Source: Alteromonas macleodii ATCC 27126 (GTDB lineage Bacteria > Pseudomonadota > Gammaproteobacteria > Enterobacterales > Alteromonadaceae). From it: a stretch of 64,000 bases of DNA. This document shows, piece after piece, positions 9,233 through 17,840 of the stretch (position 1 is the first letter of the stretch; every line of letters starts with the position of its first letter). The translations under genes were made by a program, and so were the position numbers. Below the pieces are notes generated by a model. It was not told the origin of the DNA and did not search any database. It was given only the letters and a program-made list of their open reading frames with translations. Location: assembly GCF_000172635.2 (NCBI RefSeq), contig NC_018632.1, positions 2,418,001 to 2,482,000 of the forward strand. The letters are read 5' to 3'.

Positions 9233-10447
9233 ATGTCATCTAAATGGCTTTCACTAGAAGAAGCCCTCACTAAAGCATTAGACGCTGCAAAAGCGATAAA
9301 CGACGTTGAGCAAGTGAGCATTTTTGACGCCAACAACCGCATCTTGGCCCAAGATGTAACTGCCCACGTTGATGTCCCGCCATGGGATAATTCAGCAATG
9401 GATGGCTATGCCGTAAATGCGGAAGATCTTAAACACAGTGATAAACTCAAAGTACAGGGTGTAATTACAGCTGGCATGAGTGCTGATGAGCCGCTTGAAA
9501 AAGGCAAAGCATTTAAAATAATGACGGGGGCCCCGGTGCCTGCCAATGCTAACGCCGTTGTAATGGTAGAGAATACCGAAAGTCATGATGGCGCGGTTTT
9601 GATCAATAAAATTCCATCGGCGCAAGAGAATATACGTAAAAAGGCCAATGATATCGCCAGTGGCGATACACTAATAAGCAAGGGCACGCGCCTTCACGCC
9701 GAACACCTTATGCTGCTGTCCTCCCAAGGAAACAGTAAGGTGGCAGTATTCAGAAAACTTCGCGTTGGTGTAGTCGCGACTGGTTCTGAACTTGCTGCAC
9801 CTGGCGAACCCTGTAAATCGACACAAATTTTCGAGTCTAATCGCGTTGGTGTAAGCAGCATTTTAAGCAATGAAAACGTAGAGCTTGTTGATTTCGGCAT
9901 TGTAGAAGACGACGAAGCTTCTTTGCGTAAACTCTTCATTGAGGCGAGCGAGCGTGTAGATGTAATGGTAAGTAGCGGTGGTGTATCTGTGGGCGATGCC
10001 GACTATGTAAAAGATATCATCGCTGAATTGGGCACTATCGACTTTTGGAAAGTCGCAGTTAAACCGGGTAAACCCTTTGCTCTGGGTAAAATAAACAACA
10101 CGTTGTTTTGCGGTTTGCCGGGCAATCCTGTGTCTTCATTTGTTACCGCAAAATTATTGGTTGTGCCTGTTATCAAAAAAATGCAAGGGCAAGTACAACC
10201 GCACGAGCAGTTCTTTGTTAACGCTAGCATTACGACACCTCTTAAGCGACGTGCAGGCCGCCGAGACTTTCAGCGTGCAACCATGGTAAGAAATAATCAA
10301 GGTGAATGGGAAGTCACACCATTTAGGTCACAAAGCTCTGGCGTTATGACTTCAATCACTTCTGCTAACTGCCTAATGGTAGTACATGAAGATATAAGTG
10401 AGTTAAAAGTTGGCGATACGGTTCCGGTTATACCGCTACATTTTTAA
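9233..10447 (+). CDS. moeA: Molybdopterin molybdenumtransferase MoeA
   Basis: 404 residues, the normal MoeA length. It inserts molybdate into adenylylated molybdopterin to make the molybdenum cofactor. Signs are the N-terminal WLSLEEALTKALDAA and PPWDNSAMDGYAV motif, the MTGAPVPANANAVVM segment, the MoCF domain with SSGGVSVGDADYV, and GLPGNPVSSF before the C-terminal domain. GGAG lies a short distance before the ATG. No other cofactor-synthesis gene adjoins it except the MocA-like transferase 1.5 kb away on the other strand. The 138-base upstream gap shows no riboswitch that I can recognise. Confidence 0.95.
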   Translation: MSSKWLSLEEALTKALDAAKAINDVEQVSIFDANNRILAQDVTAHVDVPPWDNSAMDGYAVNAEDLKHSDKLKVQGVITAGMSADEPLEKGKAFKIMTGAPVPANANAVVMVENTESHDGAVLINKIPSAQENIRKKANDIASGDTLISKGTRLHAEHLMLLSSQGNSKVAVFRKLRVGVVATGSELAAPGEPCKSTQIFESNRVGVSSILSNENVELVDFGIVEDDEASLRKLFIEASERVDVMVSSGGVSVGDADYVKDIIAELGTIDFWKVAVKPGKPFALGKINNTLFCGLPGNPVSSFVTAKLLVVPVIKKMQGQVQPHEQFFVNASITTPLKRRAGRRDFQRATMVRNNQGEWEVTPFRSQSSGVMTSITSANCLMVVHEDISELKVGDTVPVIPLHF

Positions 10448-10547
10448 CAAGTTCGTTGTTGAAACGCTACTTCGTTAAGGCTTTTAAGCTCGTTTTTATT
10501 TTCTGCATTTTTATCGCCCTAGGCGACCCATATAGAGACACATTACC

Positions 10548-11921
10548 GTGAATAAGAAACGCTTTCTTTTAGAAGGAAGAGACATTTTAAAACTAGCATG
10601 GCCATTGTTGGTTGCGCAGATTACTCAAATGCTAATGGGCGTTAGCGATACTATTATGGCTGGGCGTTACAGTGCAACCGACATGGCTGCGGTAGCACTT
10701 GGATTTAGCATCACTGTGCCACTGCTTTGCTTTATACAGGGTATAGCGCTGGCACTTCCCCCAATCATTTCACGGCTGCAGGGAAACAAAAATTTAAGTG
10801 GTATTGCCGACGCAAGTCAGCAAGCTGGTTATCTGGTTTTCTTTGTGGGATTAGCGGTAGCAGGCTTAATTCCATTTACTGAAAGCATAGTCGCGCTGTT
10901 CCCTATGGCGCCCGAGCTATTTAGCATTACCGTAGACTACGTACTGTATGTGCTGTTCGCTATGCCTGGATTTGCACTTTACCAATGGCTTAGAAACTAT
11001 TGTGAAGGCTTGGGTAAAACCAAACCCACTATGATTATTACGGTTATCGGGCTGATGGCGAACATTGTAGGAAACTACCTGTTTATCTATGGTGTAGGCC
11101 CATTACCAGCTATGGGCGGTGCGGGTTGTGGTATTGCAACGGCCATTGTGATTTACACTATGCTTATAGCAACCGTTATCTATGTTCGTTTTGCCCCTGC
11201 CCTGCAAAAGTACAATTTGTTCGGACAGTTATATAAACCTAACATGGTAACCATAAATCGCACCTTCAAAATGGGCTTACCTATTGCTATGACTATCCTA
11301 TTTGAAGTGACGCTGTTTTCACTGGTTGCATTGTTATTAGCCCCTTTTGGTGCCACAACGGTAGCGGCCCACCAAGTCGCACTGAACTTCTCGGCCCTGA
11401 TGTTCATGTTTCCTATGAGTATTGGTATGGCAGCAGCAATTCGCATTGGCTATCGCATAGGGCAAAATAACCCACGACAGGCAAAAATTGCAGCTCGAAC
11501 CGCTATTCTGATCGGTTTTTTCACCGCTGCGTGTACGGCTAGCTTCACCCTGCTAGCAAAGGGATTCATCATTGGCCTGTACACCAGCGACGAAGCCGTA
11601 TATACCTTGGCAAATGCGCTATTGATTTATGCGGCGTTATTCCAATTGTCTGATGCGGTTCAGGTGATTTCGGCTAATGCATTACGCGGCTATAAAGACA
11701 CAACAGCGATGTTTGTTATTACCTTTGTGTCCTACTGGTTAATAGGTCTACCTACAGGCGTTATTTTAGGTAGAACAAACTGGATAACGGCAGAACCAAT
11801 GGCCGCAGCAGGGTTTTGGATTGGCTTCATTGTAGGATTGAGTGCCGCAGCTGTTATGCTAGGTGCACGCCTTCTTTACATCCAAAGGCCCAGTGCTGTG
11901 CATCGTATCGCGAATGCATAA
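10548..11921 (+). CDS. MATE-family multidrug/Na+ efflux transporter (NorM-like)
   Basis: 457 residues with about twelve hydrophobic membrane segments in two pseudo-repeats, as in the MATE family. The first segment contains LAWPLLVAQITQMLMGVSDTIMAGR, a NorM-type signature. Such proteins exchange cations for Na+ or H+ across the inner membrane; substrates are usually dyes, fluoroquinolones and related cationic compounds. The start is GTG. It is a single-gene unit, 100 bases after moeA, and converges with the minus-strand mocA-like gene. Only a weak hairpin (GAACG / CGTTC at about 11942-11959) lies between them. Confidence 0.92.
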   Translation: MNKKRFLLEGRDILKLAWPLLVAQITQMLMGVSDTIMAGRYSATDMAAVALGFSITVPLLCFIQGIALALPPIISRLQGNKNLSGIADASQQAGYLVFFVGLAVAGLIPFTESIVALFPMAPELFSITVDYVLYVLFAMPGFALYQWLRNYCEGLGKTKPTMIITVIGLMANIVGNYLFIYGVGPLPAMGGAGCGIATAIVIYTMLIATVIYVRFAPALQKYNLFGQLYKPNMVTINRTFKMGLPIAMTILFEVTLFSLVALLLAPFGATTVAAHQVALNFSALMFMFPMSIGMAAAIRIGYRIGQNNPRQAKIAARTAILIGFFTAACTASFTLLAKGFIIGLYTSDEAVYTLANALLIYAALFQLSDAVQVISANALRGYKDTTAMFVITFVSYWLIGLPTGVILGRTNWITAEPMAAAGFWIGFIVGLSAAAVMLGARLLYIQRPSAVHRIANA

Positions 11922-11976
11922 TACCAATCCGCATAAGCACGCTGAACGTTTAAACCGTTCAATTGAACCAAAGCAG

Positions 11977-12696
11977 TTACCCCCTGCTTTTCAGTTTGTC
12001 CCAGTCTTGTGGCGTGTCTATATCAAATTGTGCGTTAGGTATAGACACAGCCGTTACCCTACTTAATTTCGCATACTTCCTAATAACCGGCTTGGCTCCC
12101 ATGTCGCCATTTAACGCTAGCAGTTCACTAAATACCGCTTCAGGAAAGATAGCAGGCACGGTTAATCGACTATTGTTCTCTCCCTGCTTTTGCCATTCAC
12201 TGCATACTATGTGATTAGGGTTCGCATAAGAAGTGTTGATAAGGTGAACGAAGTCTTGTGTATCAAGACTCGGCAAATCGGCCAACGTGAATAGCACATG
12301 AGTAGGTCTTGTACACAAGCCCTTTGCTGTCGGGGACACTGATTTCGACAGTGATGAAAGGCTTAAAAGGTGCGTGAGTCCAGTGCGAATACTTGATGCA
12401 AGGCCTTCATCCCAATTAGCGTTGTGTACGATACTGATGGGTAGTTCAGAAACTTTACATGGAGAGTGTTTTAGCTGCGTATTTACGGAATCATGCCATT
12501 TACCCGTAACAACAGTAATGGGTAATTCACTGGTTAACGCTAAGTCATCGCGCGCACTAACTACCTCCCCCACACTGTGTTGTATAAGAGAAAGCGCAGA
12601 AATTGGGTGTTCCGATAAAAGCTTATTACCCTTGTAGCGAGCGCTCTTTCCGCCCGCCAACACCACAAGTGCTACGGCATAATTTTCCGACTTCAA
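11977..12696 (-). CDS. MobA/MocA-like molybdenum cofactor nucleotidyltransferase
   Basis: 239 residues from a TTG start. The N-terminal nucleotide-binding loop reads LAGGKSARYKGNKLL (13-27), and later VLFTLADLPSLDTQDF supplies the acidic metal-binding motif. This is the MobA-like NTP transferase family; MocA adds CMP to molybdopterin for xanthine-dehydrogenase-type enzymes, MobA adds GMP. The WDEGLASSIRTGL segment fits the MocA side. It is the last gene of a minus-strand unit with the VWA and MoxR genes, 48 bases after the VWA gene. That trio resembles the Cox accessory sets of molybdenum hydroxylases, although no hydroxylase subunit lies in the window. Confidence 0.8.
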   Translation of the reverse strand: MKSENYAVALVVLAGGKSARYKGNKLLSEHPISALSLIQHSVGEVVSARDDLALTSELPITVVTGKWHDSVNTQLKHSPCKVSELPISIVHNANWDEGLASSIRTGLTHLLSLSSLSKSVSPTAKGLCTRPTHVLFTLADLPSLDTQDFVHLINTSYANPNHIVCSEWQKQGENNSRLTVPAIFPEAVFSELLALNGDMGAKPVIRKYAKLSRVTAVSIPNAQFDIDTPQDWDKLKSRG

Positions 12697-12744
12697 TTCA
12701 ATATCCGTTATATCAAAGAAATAAAACGTTATACGTCAAAGGGC

Positions 12745-13926
12745 TTAGCGGCTTCTGCTAAGCCCTTTGATAGCAGCCGTTAACCCTTCAAGCGTTAGCC
12801 CATACATTCTGTCTTCCATAATTTCACGAATAATTTTGATAGACGAATAATACGGCCAATAATTCTCAGCTTGCGGATTAAGCCACACTGCGTTGTTAAA
12901 GTGGTTCAATAAACGCTGCATCCACACACTGCCCGGTTCTTCATTCCAATGCTCTACGCTGCCCCCTGGGTAGGTAATTTCATAGGGCCCCATGGTAGCG
13001 TCACCAACAAAAATAACCTTGTAGTCTTTTCCGTAGCGATGAATGATATCCCAAATAGGAATGCGCTCTTTATTGCGGCGAAGGTTATCTTTCCACACTT
13101 CCTCATACACGCAGTTATGAAAGTAAAAGTACTCAAGGTACTTAAACTCACTTTGCACCGCAGAAAAAAGCTCTTGAGTACTTTTCACATGTGGGTCCAT
13201 AGAGCCTCCCACATCAAAAAACATCAACACTTTTACCGCATTGTGACGCTCTGGTGCCATGTGGATATCGAGTAAGCCACCTTTTTTAGCTGTCTCACCT
13301 ATGGTCGTTGGCACATCTAGCTGCTCACTGGCGCCGGTGCGAGCAAACTTGCGTAGCTTCCTAAGAGCCACTTTTATGTTACGCGTACCCAGTTCTACAT
13401 CAGAGCTTAGGTTTTTAAACTCGCGTTTATCCCATACTTTTACTGCCGAAAACTTTCTATTGCCCTTTTGCCCTATTCGCACACCTTCGGGATTATCGCC
13501 ATAAGCGCCAAACGGGGATGTTCCGCCGGTGCCCACCCATTTATTTCCACCTTGGTGACGCTTTTCTTGTTCTTCTAAGCGCTTTTTCAACGTTTCCATC
13601 AGTTCTTCAAGGCCACCGGCTTTACGCAGCGCCTCACGCTCTTCAGGGCTTAAATTTTTTTCGATTTCCTTACGCAGCCATTCTTCAGGGATATCTTTAC
13701 CGAATAGATCGACAGATTCGACACCTTCAAAATATTCAGCAAACGCCCTGTCGAACTTATCGTACTGCGTTTCGTCCTTCACCATTATGGTACGCGACAA
13801 ACTGTAGAACGCTTCGATATCGGCATACACCACGTGCTTTTCAAGCGCACTAAGCAAATCCAGCAACTCGCGCAGCGTGGTTTTAACCTGATATTTTCGC
13901 AGTGTATAAAAAAACTGAATAAGCAT
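12745..13926 (-). CDS. VWA-domain protein (CoxE-like), MoxR partner
   Basis: 393 residues. The N-terminal half is helical and charged (about 80-130 with EEREALRKAGGLEEL); the C-terminal half carries a von Willebrand A fold with the metal site D238-V-G-G-S242 in FFDVGGSMD. The first serine of the usual DxSxS is replaced by glycine, which I recall as normal in this subfamily. MoxR/VWA pairs act as chaperones that insert metal cofactors or remodel enzyme complexes. The start codon overlaps the MoxR stop by one base (TAATG), indicating translational coupling. The nucleotidyltransferase that follows points to molybdenum enzymes as clients, by inference. Confidence 0.85.
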   Translation of the reverse strand: MLIQFFYTLRKYQVKTTLRELLDLLSALEKHVVYADIEAFYSLSRTIMVKDETQYDKFDRAFAEYFEGVESVDLFGKDIPEEWLRKEIEKNLSPEEREALRKAGGLEELMETLKKRLEEQEKRHQGGNKWVGTGGTSPFGAYGDNPEGVRIGQKGNRKFSAVKVWDKREFKNLSSDVELGTRNIKVALRKLRKFARTGASEQLDVPTTIGETAKKGGLLDIHMAPERHNAVKVLMFFDVGGSMDPHVKSTQELFSAVQSEFKYLEYFYFHNCVYEEVWKDNLRRNKERIPIWDIIHRYGKDYKVIFVGDATMGPYEITYPGGSVEHWNEEPGSVWMQRLLNHFNNAVWLNPQAENYWPYYSSIKIIREIMEDRMYGLTLEGLTAAIKGLSRSR

Positions 13927-14762
13927 TAGCGACGCGCCATAAAGACCAGTTTTTCAAACAAATGTATGTCTTGTTCGTTTTTAAGTAGTGCCCCGTAAAG
14001 TGGAGGAATAGCAGCTTTTCCGTCTTTTGAGTGAAGCGCTTCTGGTGGAATATCTTCGGCAACCAAGAGCTTAAGCCAGTCGATAAGTTCAGAGGTAGAA
14101 GGCTTTTTCTTAAGCCCTGGTACTTCGCGAATTTCAAAGAAGGCCTTTAACGCTTCATCAAGCAGCTTTTTCTTTAAATCTGGGAAATGTACGTTAACGA
14201 TTTCTTGCATTTCCTCTGGATTCGGGAACTGAATGTAGTGGAAGAAACAACGGCGCAAGAAAGCATCTGGCAGCTCTTTTTCGTTGTTCGATGTAATAAT
14301 AACAATAGGACGCTGCTTCGCGACTACACGTTCCTGCGTTTCATAAACGAAGAACTCCATCTTATCGAGCTCTAGCAGCAAGTCGTTGGGAAACTCAATG
14401 TCAGCTTTATCAATTTCATCAATTAATAGTACCGGGCGCTTTTCTGCGCTAAAGGCTTCCCATAATTTACCTTTTACGATGTAGTTGCTTATATCGTGAA
14501 CGCGATCATCACCAAGTTGAGAGTCGCGAAGGCGTGACACTGCGTCGTATTCGTACAAACCTTGCTGTGCTTTAGTGGTTGATTTAATGTGCCACTGAAT
14601 TAGTTCGGTGCCTAAACTCTCGGCCAATTCTTCAGCAAGCATGGTTTTACCTGTGCCCGGCTCGCCTTTAATTAAAAGCGGACGCTCTAGCGTAATAGCT
14701 GCGTTAACCGCCAGCTGTAAGTCTTTGGTTGCGATATAATTAGACGTGCCACTAAAAGCCAT
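13926..14762 (-). CDS. MoxR-family AAA+ ATPase (CoxD-like)
   Basis: 278 residues from the ATG at 14762, chosen over an upstream start at 14798 because GGAG sits ten bases before it and the family N-terminus (MAFSGTSNYIATKDLQ) begins there. Walker A is GEPGTGKT (about 33-40), Walker B is LLIDEIDKAD, and sensor-type IITSNNEKELPDAFLRRC follows. MoxR ATPases work with VWA partners as enzyme-maturation chaperones; the partner gene overlaps this one by a single base. The unit is divergent from cysK, with 271 bases between the starts. Confidence 0.92.
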   Translation of the reverse strand: MAFSGTSNYIATKDLQLAVNAAITLERPLLIKGEPGTGKTMLAEELAESLGTELIQWHIKSTTKAQQGLYEYDAVSRLRDSQLGDDRVHDISNYIVKGKLWEAFSAEKRPVLLIDEIDKADIEFPNDLLLELDKMEFFVYETQERVVAKQRPIVIITSNNEKELPDAFLRRCFFHYIQFPNPEEMQEIVNVHFPDLKKKLLDEALKAFFEIREVPGLKKKPSTSELIDWLKLLVAEDIPPEALHSKDGKAAIPPLYGALLKNEQDIHLFEKLVFMARR

Positions 14763-14926
14763 TATTGTTGTACTCCGTATAATTTTTCGTCTTTGCAATT
14801 TTAACTATAATATCAAGGCCTTCTCATGATTGCCCATAGATATAACATATAGCTAAAAAGCACTTTGCATTTTACTGATTGGGACCAATGATATAAGGGT
14901 ATGACGAAATCCCCTAATTCAGGCTG

Positions 14927-14965
14927 TGAATTATTAACTATCACACGCGTTGAATTATTAACTAT
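14927..14965. repeat. 15-base direct repeat in the moxR/cysK promoter region
   Basis: The 15-mer TGAATTATTAACTAT occurs at 14927-14941 and again at 14951-14965, 24 bases start to start, upstream of cysK. It could be a pair of regulator sites for cysK or for the divergent moxR operon. No known consensus is matched. Confidence 0.6.
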
Positions 14966-15033
14966 TAAAAAGGTCGTACAGATCACGACAGACGGGGTTT
15001 CCTATAAAATAAGGAACGAGGTAAGGATTTATA

Positions 15034-15999
15034 ATGAACGTATTTGACGACAATTCCCTATCTATTGGCCGCACGCCACTAGTTAAGCTAAATCGCGTAA
15101 CATCAGGTAATGTGTACGCAAAAATTGAATCGCGTAACCCAAGCTTCAGCGTTAAGTGCCGTATTGGCGCAAACATGATTTGGGATGCTGAAAAGCGCGG
15201 TGTCCTTACCGAAGGTAAAGAAATTGTAGAGCCGACCAGTGGTAACACAGGTATCGCTTTGGCGTTTGTTGCAGCGTCTCGCGGTTATAAGCTAACGCTA
15301 ACCATGCCTAGCAGCATGAGCCTTGAGCGTCGCAAACTTCTAAAAGCTTTGGGCGCAAACCTTGTCCTTACTGAAGCGCCTAAGGGCATGAAAGGTGCCG
15401 TTGCCGCTGCACAAGAAATTGTGGCATCAGATCCAGACAAATACGTATTGCTTCAACAGTTCGACAACCCGGCTAACCCGGCTATTCACGAAAAAACCAC
15501 TGGCCCTGAAATTTGGGAAGATACAGACGGTAAAGTAGATGCATTCGTAGCTGGTGTAGGTACGGGCGGTACTATCACGGGTGTAAGTCGCTACCTTAAA
15601 AATACGAAAGGTAAAGCGATCACTTCAATTGCTGTTGAGCCAACAGACTCTCCAGTAATTACCCAAGCGCTTGCGGGCGAAGAATTAACCCCTGGCCCAC
15701 ACAAAATTCAAGGTATTGGCGCAGGTTTCATTCCAGGTAACCTAGACCTAGACCTAATTGACGAAGTTGAGCAAGTTACCAACGAAGAATGTATGGACAT
15801 GGCGCGCAAGCTAATGACCGACGAGGGTATTCTTGCAGGTATTTCTTCTGGTGCAGCCGTTGTTGCCGCTAAGCGTTTTGCTGAACGCCCAGAAAACAAA
15901 GACAAAGTGGTTGTAGTACTTCTAGCAAGCGGCACAGAACGTTACCTAAGTAGCCCTCTGTTTGCTGGTGCGTTCGACGAACAAGAAGAAGTTCAATAA
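15034..15999 (+). CDS. cysK: Cysteine synthase A (O-acetylserine sulfhydrylase)
   Basis: 321 residues, the usual CysK size. It makes L-cysteine from O-acetylserine and sulfide using PLP. The Schiff-base lysine is K41 in [15 protein letters not shown]; the asparagine loop is [14 protein letters not shown]; the PLP-phosphate glycine loop is [12 protein letters not shown]. The end region [10 protein letters not shown] is also typical. The ribosome site is AGGTAAGGATTTATA before ATG. It is a single-gene unit with a clear terminator after it. CysK and CysM are close relatives, but the length and motif set favour CysK. Confidence 0.95.
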   Translation: MNVFDDNSLSIGRTPLVKLNRVTSGNVYAKIESRNPSFSVKCRIGANMIWDAEKRGVLTEGKEIVEPTSGNTGIALAFVAASRGYKLTLTMPSSMSLERRKLLKALGANLVLTEAPKGMKGAVAAAQEIVASDPDKYVLLQQFDNPANPAIHEKTTGPEIWEDTDGKVDAFVAGVGTGGTITGVSRYLKNTKGKAITSIAVEPTDSPVITQALAGEELTPGPHKIQGIGAGFIPGNLDLDLIDEVEQVTNEECMDMARKLMTDEGILAGISSGAAVVAAKRFAERPENKDKVVVVLLASGTERYLSSPLFAGAFDEQEEVQ

Positions 16000-16022
16000 C
16001 CACCAAAATGTTTCAATCATTT

Positions 16023-16051
16023 AAAAACGAGGCCTAGTGCCTCGTTTTTTT
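16023..16051 (+). terminator. Intrinsic terminator after cysK
   Basis: AAAAACGAGGC / GCCTCGTTTTT stem with a short loop and a T-run, 24 bases after the cysK stop. Confidence 0.9.
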
Positions 16052-16244
16052 ATGCCTACTCTCTTCTGTTTCTCCTGAAGTTTCATGAACACAAACACCT
16101 GAGTTTTACGCTCTATTACTTTGCTTTTGTGCGCAATATTGTGAATAATCAAAGCATAGATTAGCGAAGCGGCGAGCACATTGACTTCGTTGAGATATAA
16201 AACTATCAATAAGAAACGGACCTCTTTACATTAAGGTAATCCAA

Positions 16245-16703
16245 ATGAAAACGCGTATGTGGTACGCCCTATTCGGGCTTTTTACAGTGTTGATTTTATC
16301 CGCTTGCGGTAAAAAGGAAGAAGGCATCGGGCGGTACGGCATGCTTGATGAAAGTACCCCTGAGTACACCACCGTAGCGTTTCTCAAAAGTGTTTATGAA
16401 GATGACAACCTTGATACAGCAATTCGCCTATCAAGCGAAAAACTGTCTCGTATATTAACGAGATATCACACTAACAGTAACGTTCAGCGCCACCTCTTAA
16501 ACCTTAAATATGACACCGTCACCATCACGCCTCAAAGTGCAGGCCGAGTTGGCCGCAACGAGTTCGCAGAAAAATCGACAATCACCGTATTTTTAAGTGG
16601 AACATACAACGACGATAAAATTGAAGACTTGCGTAGCCTAGACTTGATTAAAGAAGACGGTGAATGGAAGGTTAATAAAATTCATCCAGATGCCTATTTA
16701 TAA
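16245..16703 (+). CDS. Small predicted lipoprotein of unknown function
   Basis: 152 residues. The N-terminus has a lipoprotein signal (FGLFTVLILSAC, lipobox LSAC, cysteine at residue 21), so it is probably attached to a membrane through a lipidated cysteine. The mature part has an alpha-plus-beta look: TTVAFLKSVYEDDNLDTAIRL, then beta-rich segments, ending DLIKEDGEWKVNKIHPD. This ending resembles NTF2/DUF4878-type lipoproteins where a W-K-V strand closes the fold, but I cannot name the family. AAGGTAATCCAA precedes the ATG. It is the last recognisable chromosomal gene before the cassette array. Confidence 0.75.
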   Translation: MKTRMWYALFGLFTVLILSACGKKEEGIGRYGMLDESTPEYTTVAFLKSVYEDDNLDTAIRLSSEKLSRILTRYHTNSNVQRHLLNLKYDTVTITPQSAGRVGRNEFAEKSTITVFLSGTYNDDKIEDLRSLDLIKEDGEWKVNKIHPDAYL

Positions 16704-16828
16704 CGTGTAGATAAACGCTGTTTTTATGGCCAGCAACGTAGCTTTTTACAAATGAAGAAAATAAAAAAGATGTTTTCCGGCTTTTATGCTTAAAGGCATT
16801 TATTTTTTGTTCAAAGTATTGTTTTAGG

Positions 16829-16912
16829 ATAACAATTTTAAAACGCTCATAAGTGATATACGGATAGTTTCCACCTTACATAAAGGATTTTTTCTGTACA
16901 TTAAATTGTTAT
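16829..16912 (+). repeat. 84-base element bounded by a 10-base inverted repeat; possible degenerate attC
   Basis: ATAACAATTT at 16829-16838 and its exact reverse complement AAATTGTTAT at 16903-16912 bound 84 bases immediately before the first gene of the cassette array. The left arm starts like the R'' side of the nearby attC sites (ATAACAA) and the right arm like their R' side (GTTAT), and the length is within the attC range. The inner arms typical of an attC are not clear, so it may be a worn attC or an unrelated palindrome. Confidence 0.4.
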
Positions 16913-16917
16913 AAGAC

Positions 16918-17193
16918 ATGGAAATGACGACTCTACAATTTAGCTTTCTAGTTTTTTGGATATTCCTTCTAGCTTTTTCATTGTTTGCCATTCGTAACTC
17001 AAAAAGCATGAAACCAAAAAGTAAATTCTTCGTGTACGTAGTAGTCTTTTTAGTGCCAGTCGTGGGCGGACTATTAATTTTGTTCATGCTATATCTCGAT
17101 AACGATCTCTTTTGGCAAAACAGCGCATCCCAGGACAATATGTGGATTGCTAAGAAAGAACTAGAAAGCTCCGATCATGGAGACATCGAGTAG
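16918..17193 (+). CDS. Small two-helix membrane protein, cassette-type gene (PLDc_N-like)
   Basis: 91 residues with two hydrophobic helices (about 7-25 and 36-58) and a hydrophilic acidic tail. The arrangement of a first helix, a short basic linker (RNSKSMKPKSKF), then a second helix with VPVVGGLLILFMLY, resembles the PLDc_N module found at the start of cardiolipin synthases and as small stand-alone proteins. The stop codon is followed four bases later by attC1, the normal layout of an integron cassette. An in-frame ATG two codons in (16924) is an alternative start. Function unknown. Confidence 0.65.
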   Translation: MEMTTLQFSFLVFWIFLLAFSLFAIRNSKSMKPKSKFFVYVVVFLVPVVGGLLILFMLYLDNDLFWQNSASQDNMWIAKKELESSDHGDIE

Positions 17194-17197
17194 TGTC

Positions 17198-17302
17198 TTA
17201 TAACAAGGCGCTCAAGTCGCCCACTGCGTGGGCTGGGACAAAAACACAATGCGGCTTCGCCATTATCGCATTGTATTTTTGCCCCTTAGCTTAGTGTTAT
17301 GC
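17198..17302 (+). repeat. attC site 1
   Basis: 105 bases from TTATAAC (R'') to GTTATGC (R'). Arms GGGACAAAAACACAATGCG and CGCATTGTATTTTTGCCCC pair around a short GCTTCGCCATTAT centre. It starts four bases after the stop of the 16918 gene. Confidence 0.85.
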
Positions 17303-17319
17303 ACTTACGGACACATTGA

Positions 17320-17649
17320 ATGGACTCAGACATTGAATTAAATATCAGCTTTAGATTCTTTTCGCTTACAGAAGAATTATCCAACGAAATCAAATCAAGC
17401 CTTAAAGCCTCATCTTGTAGACCTAATAAAAAATTAGGTGGTTTTGTAGTGTGCGTTCCTCTGACACCATCTTCACTGGAATTTATAGGAAGTTTTGTAA
17501 CTTCTAATTGTGTAGAAGTAGAGAATACAGATATCTTCGTTTCATTTGTTACTGAGTACGATTCAAGAGTCATTGATCTGCCAAATATTATCACTAAAGC
17601 TTCTTTTTCTATTGGCTCACCAGTTACACTCTCATATACGGTGGTTTAG
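17320..17649 (+). CDS. Cassette gene A: unknown protein
   Basis: 109 residues, no signal peptide or membrane segment, so probably cytoplasmic. The sequence is mixed alpha and beta, ending EYDSRVIDLPNIITKASFSIGSPVTLSYTVV, which has alternating hydrophobic residues as in a beta-sheet edge. I do not recognise the family. It lies 17 bases after attC1 and ends three bases before attC2, so it is a complete cassette. No strong ribosome site is visible, which is common in cassettes that depend on readthrough. Confidence 0.7.
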   Translation: MDSDIELNISFRFFSLTEELSNEIKSSLKASSCRPNKKLGGFVVCVPLTPSSLEFIGSFVTSNCVEVENTDIFVSFVTEYDSRVIDLPNIITKASFSIGSPVTLSYTVV

Positions 17650-17652
17650 GTG

Positions 17653-17835
17653 CATAACAACTCAATAAACTCACTCACTTCGTTCGCTGGGACGCATACA
17701 CGCAGGGCTGCTTCGCTATTATGCCCAACGTGCCTGCGCCCGTTATTGAAAAGTGCGTTCGCTGGGACGCATACATGCGGGGCGGCTTCGCCATTATGCC
17801 CCACATGCCTGCGCCCCTTATTTAAAAGTTATGTA
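17653..17835 (+). repeat. attC site 2, fused double copy
   Basis: 183 bases. A first copy runs from GCATAAC at 17653 but stops at AAAAGT (17754) without its R' box; a second copy resumes at GCGTTCGCTGGGACGC (17755) without its R'' box and ends GTTATGT at 17829-17835. Both halves contain the shared TTCGCTATTATG or TTCGCCATTATG centre. It looks like two attC sites joined by a deletion that removed a cassette gene. Confidence 0.8.
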
Positions 17836-17840
17836 TCAAG

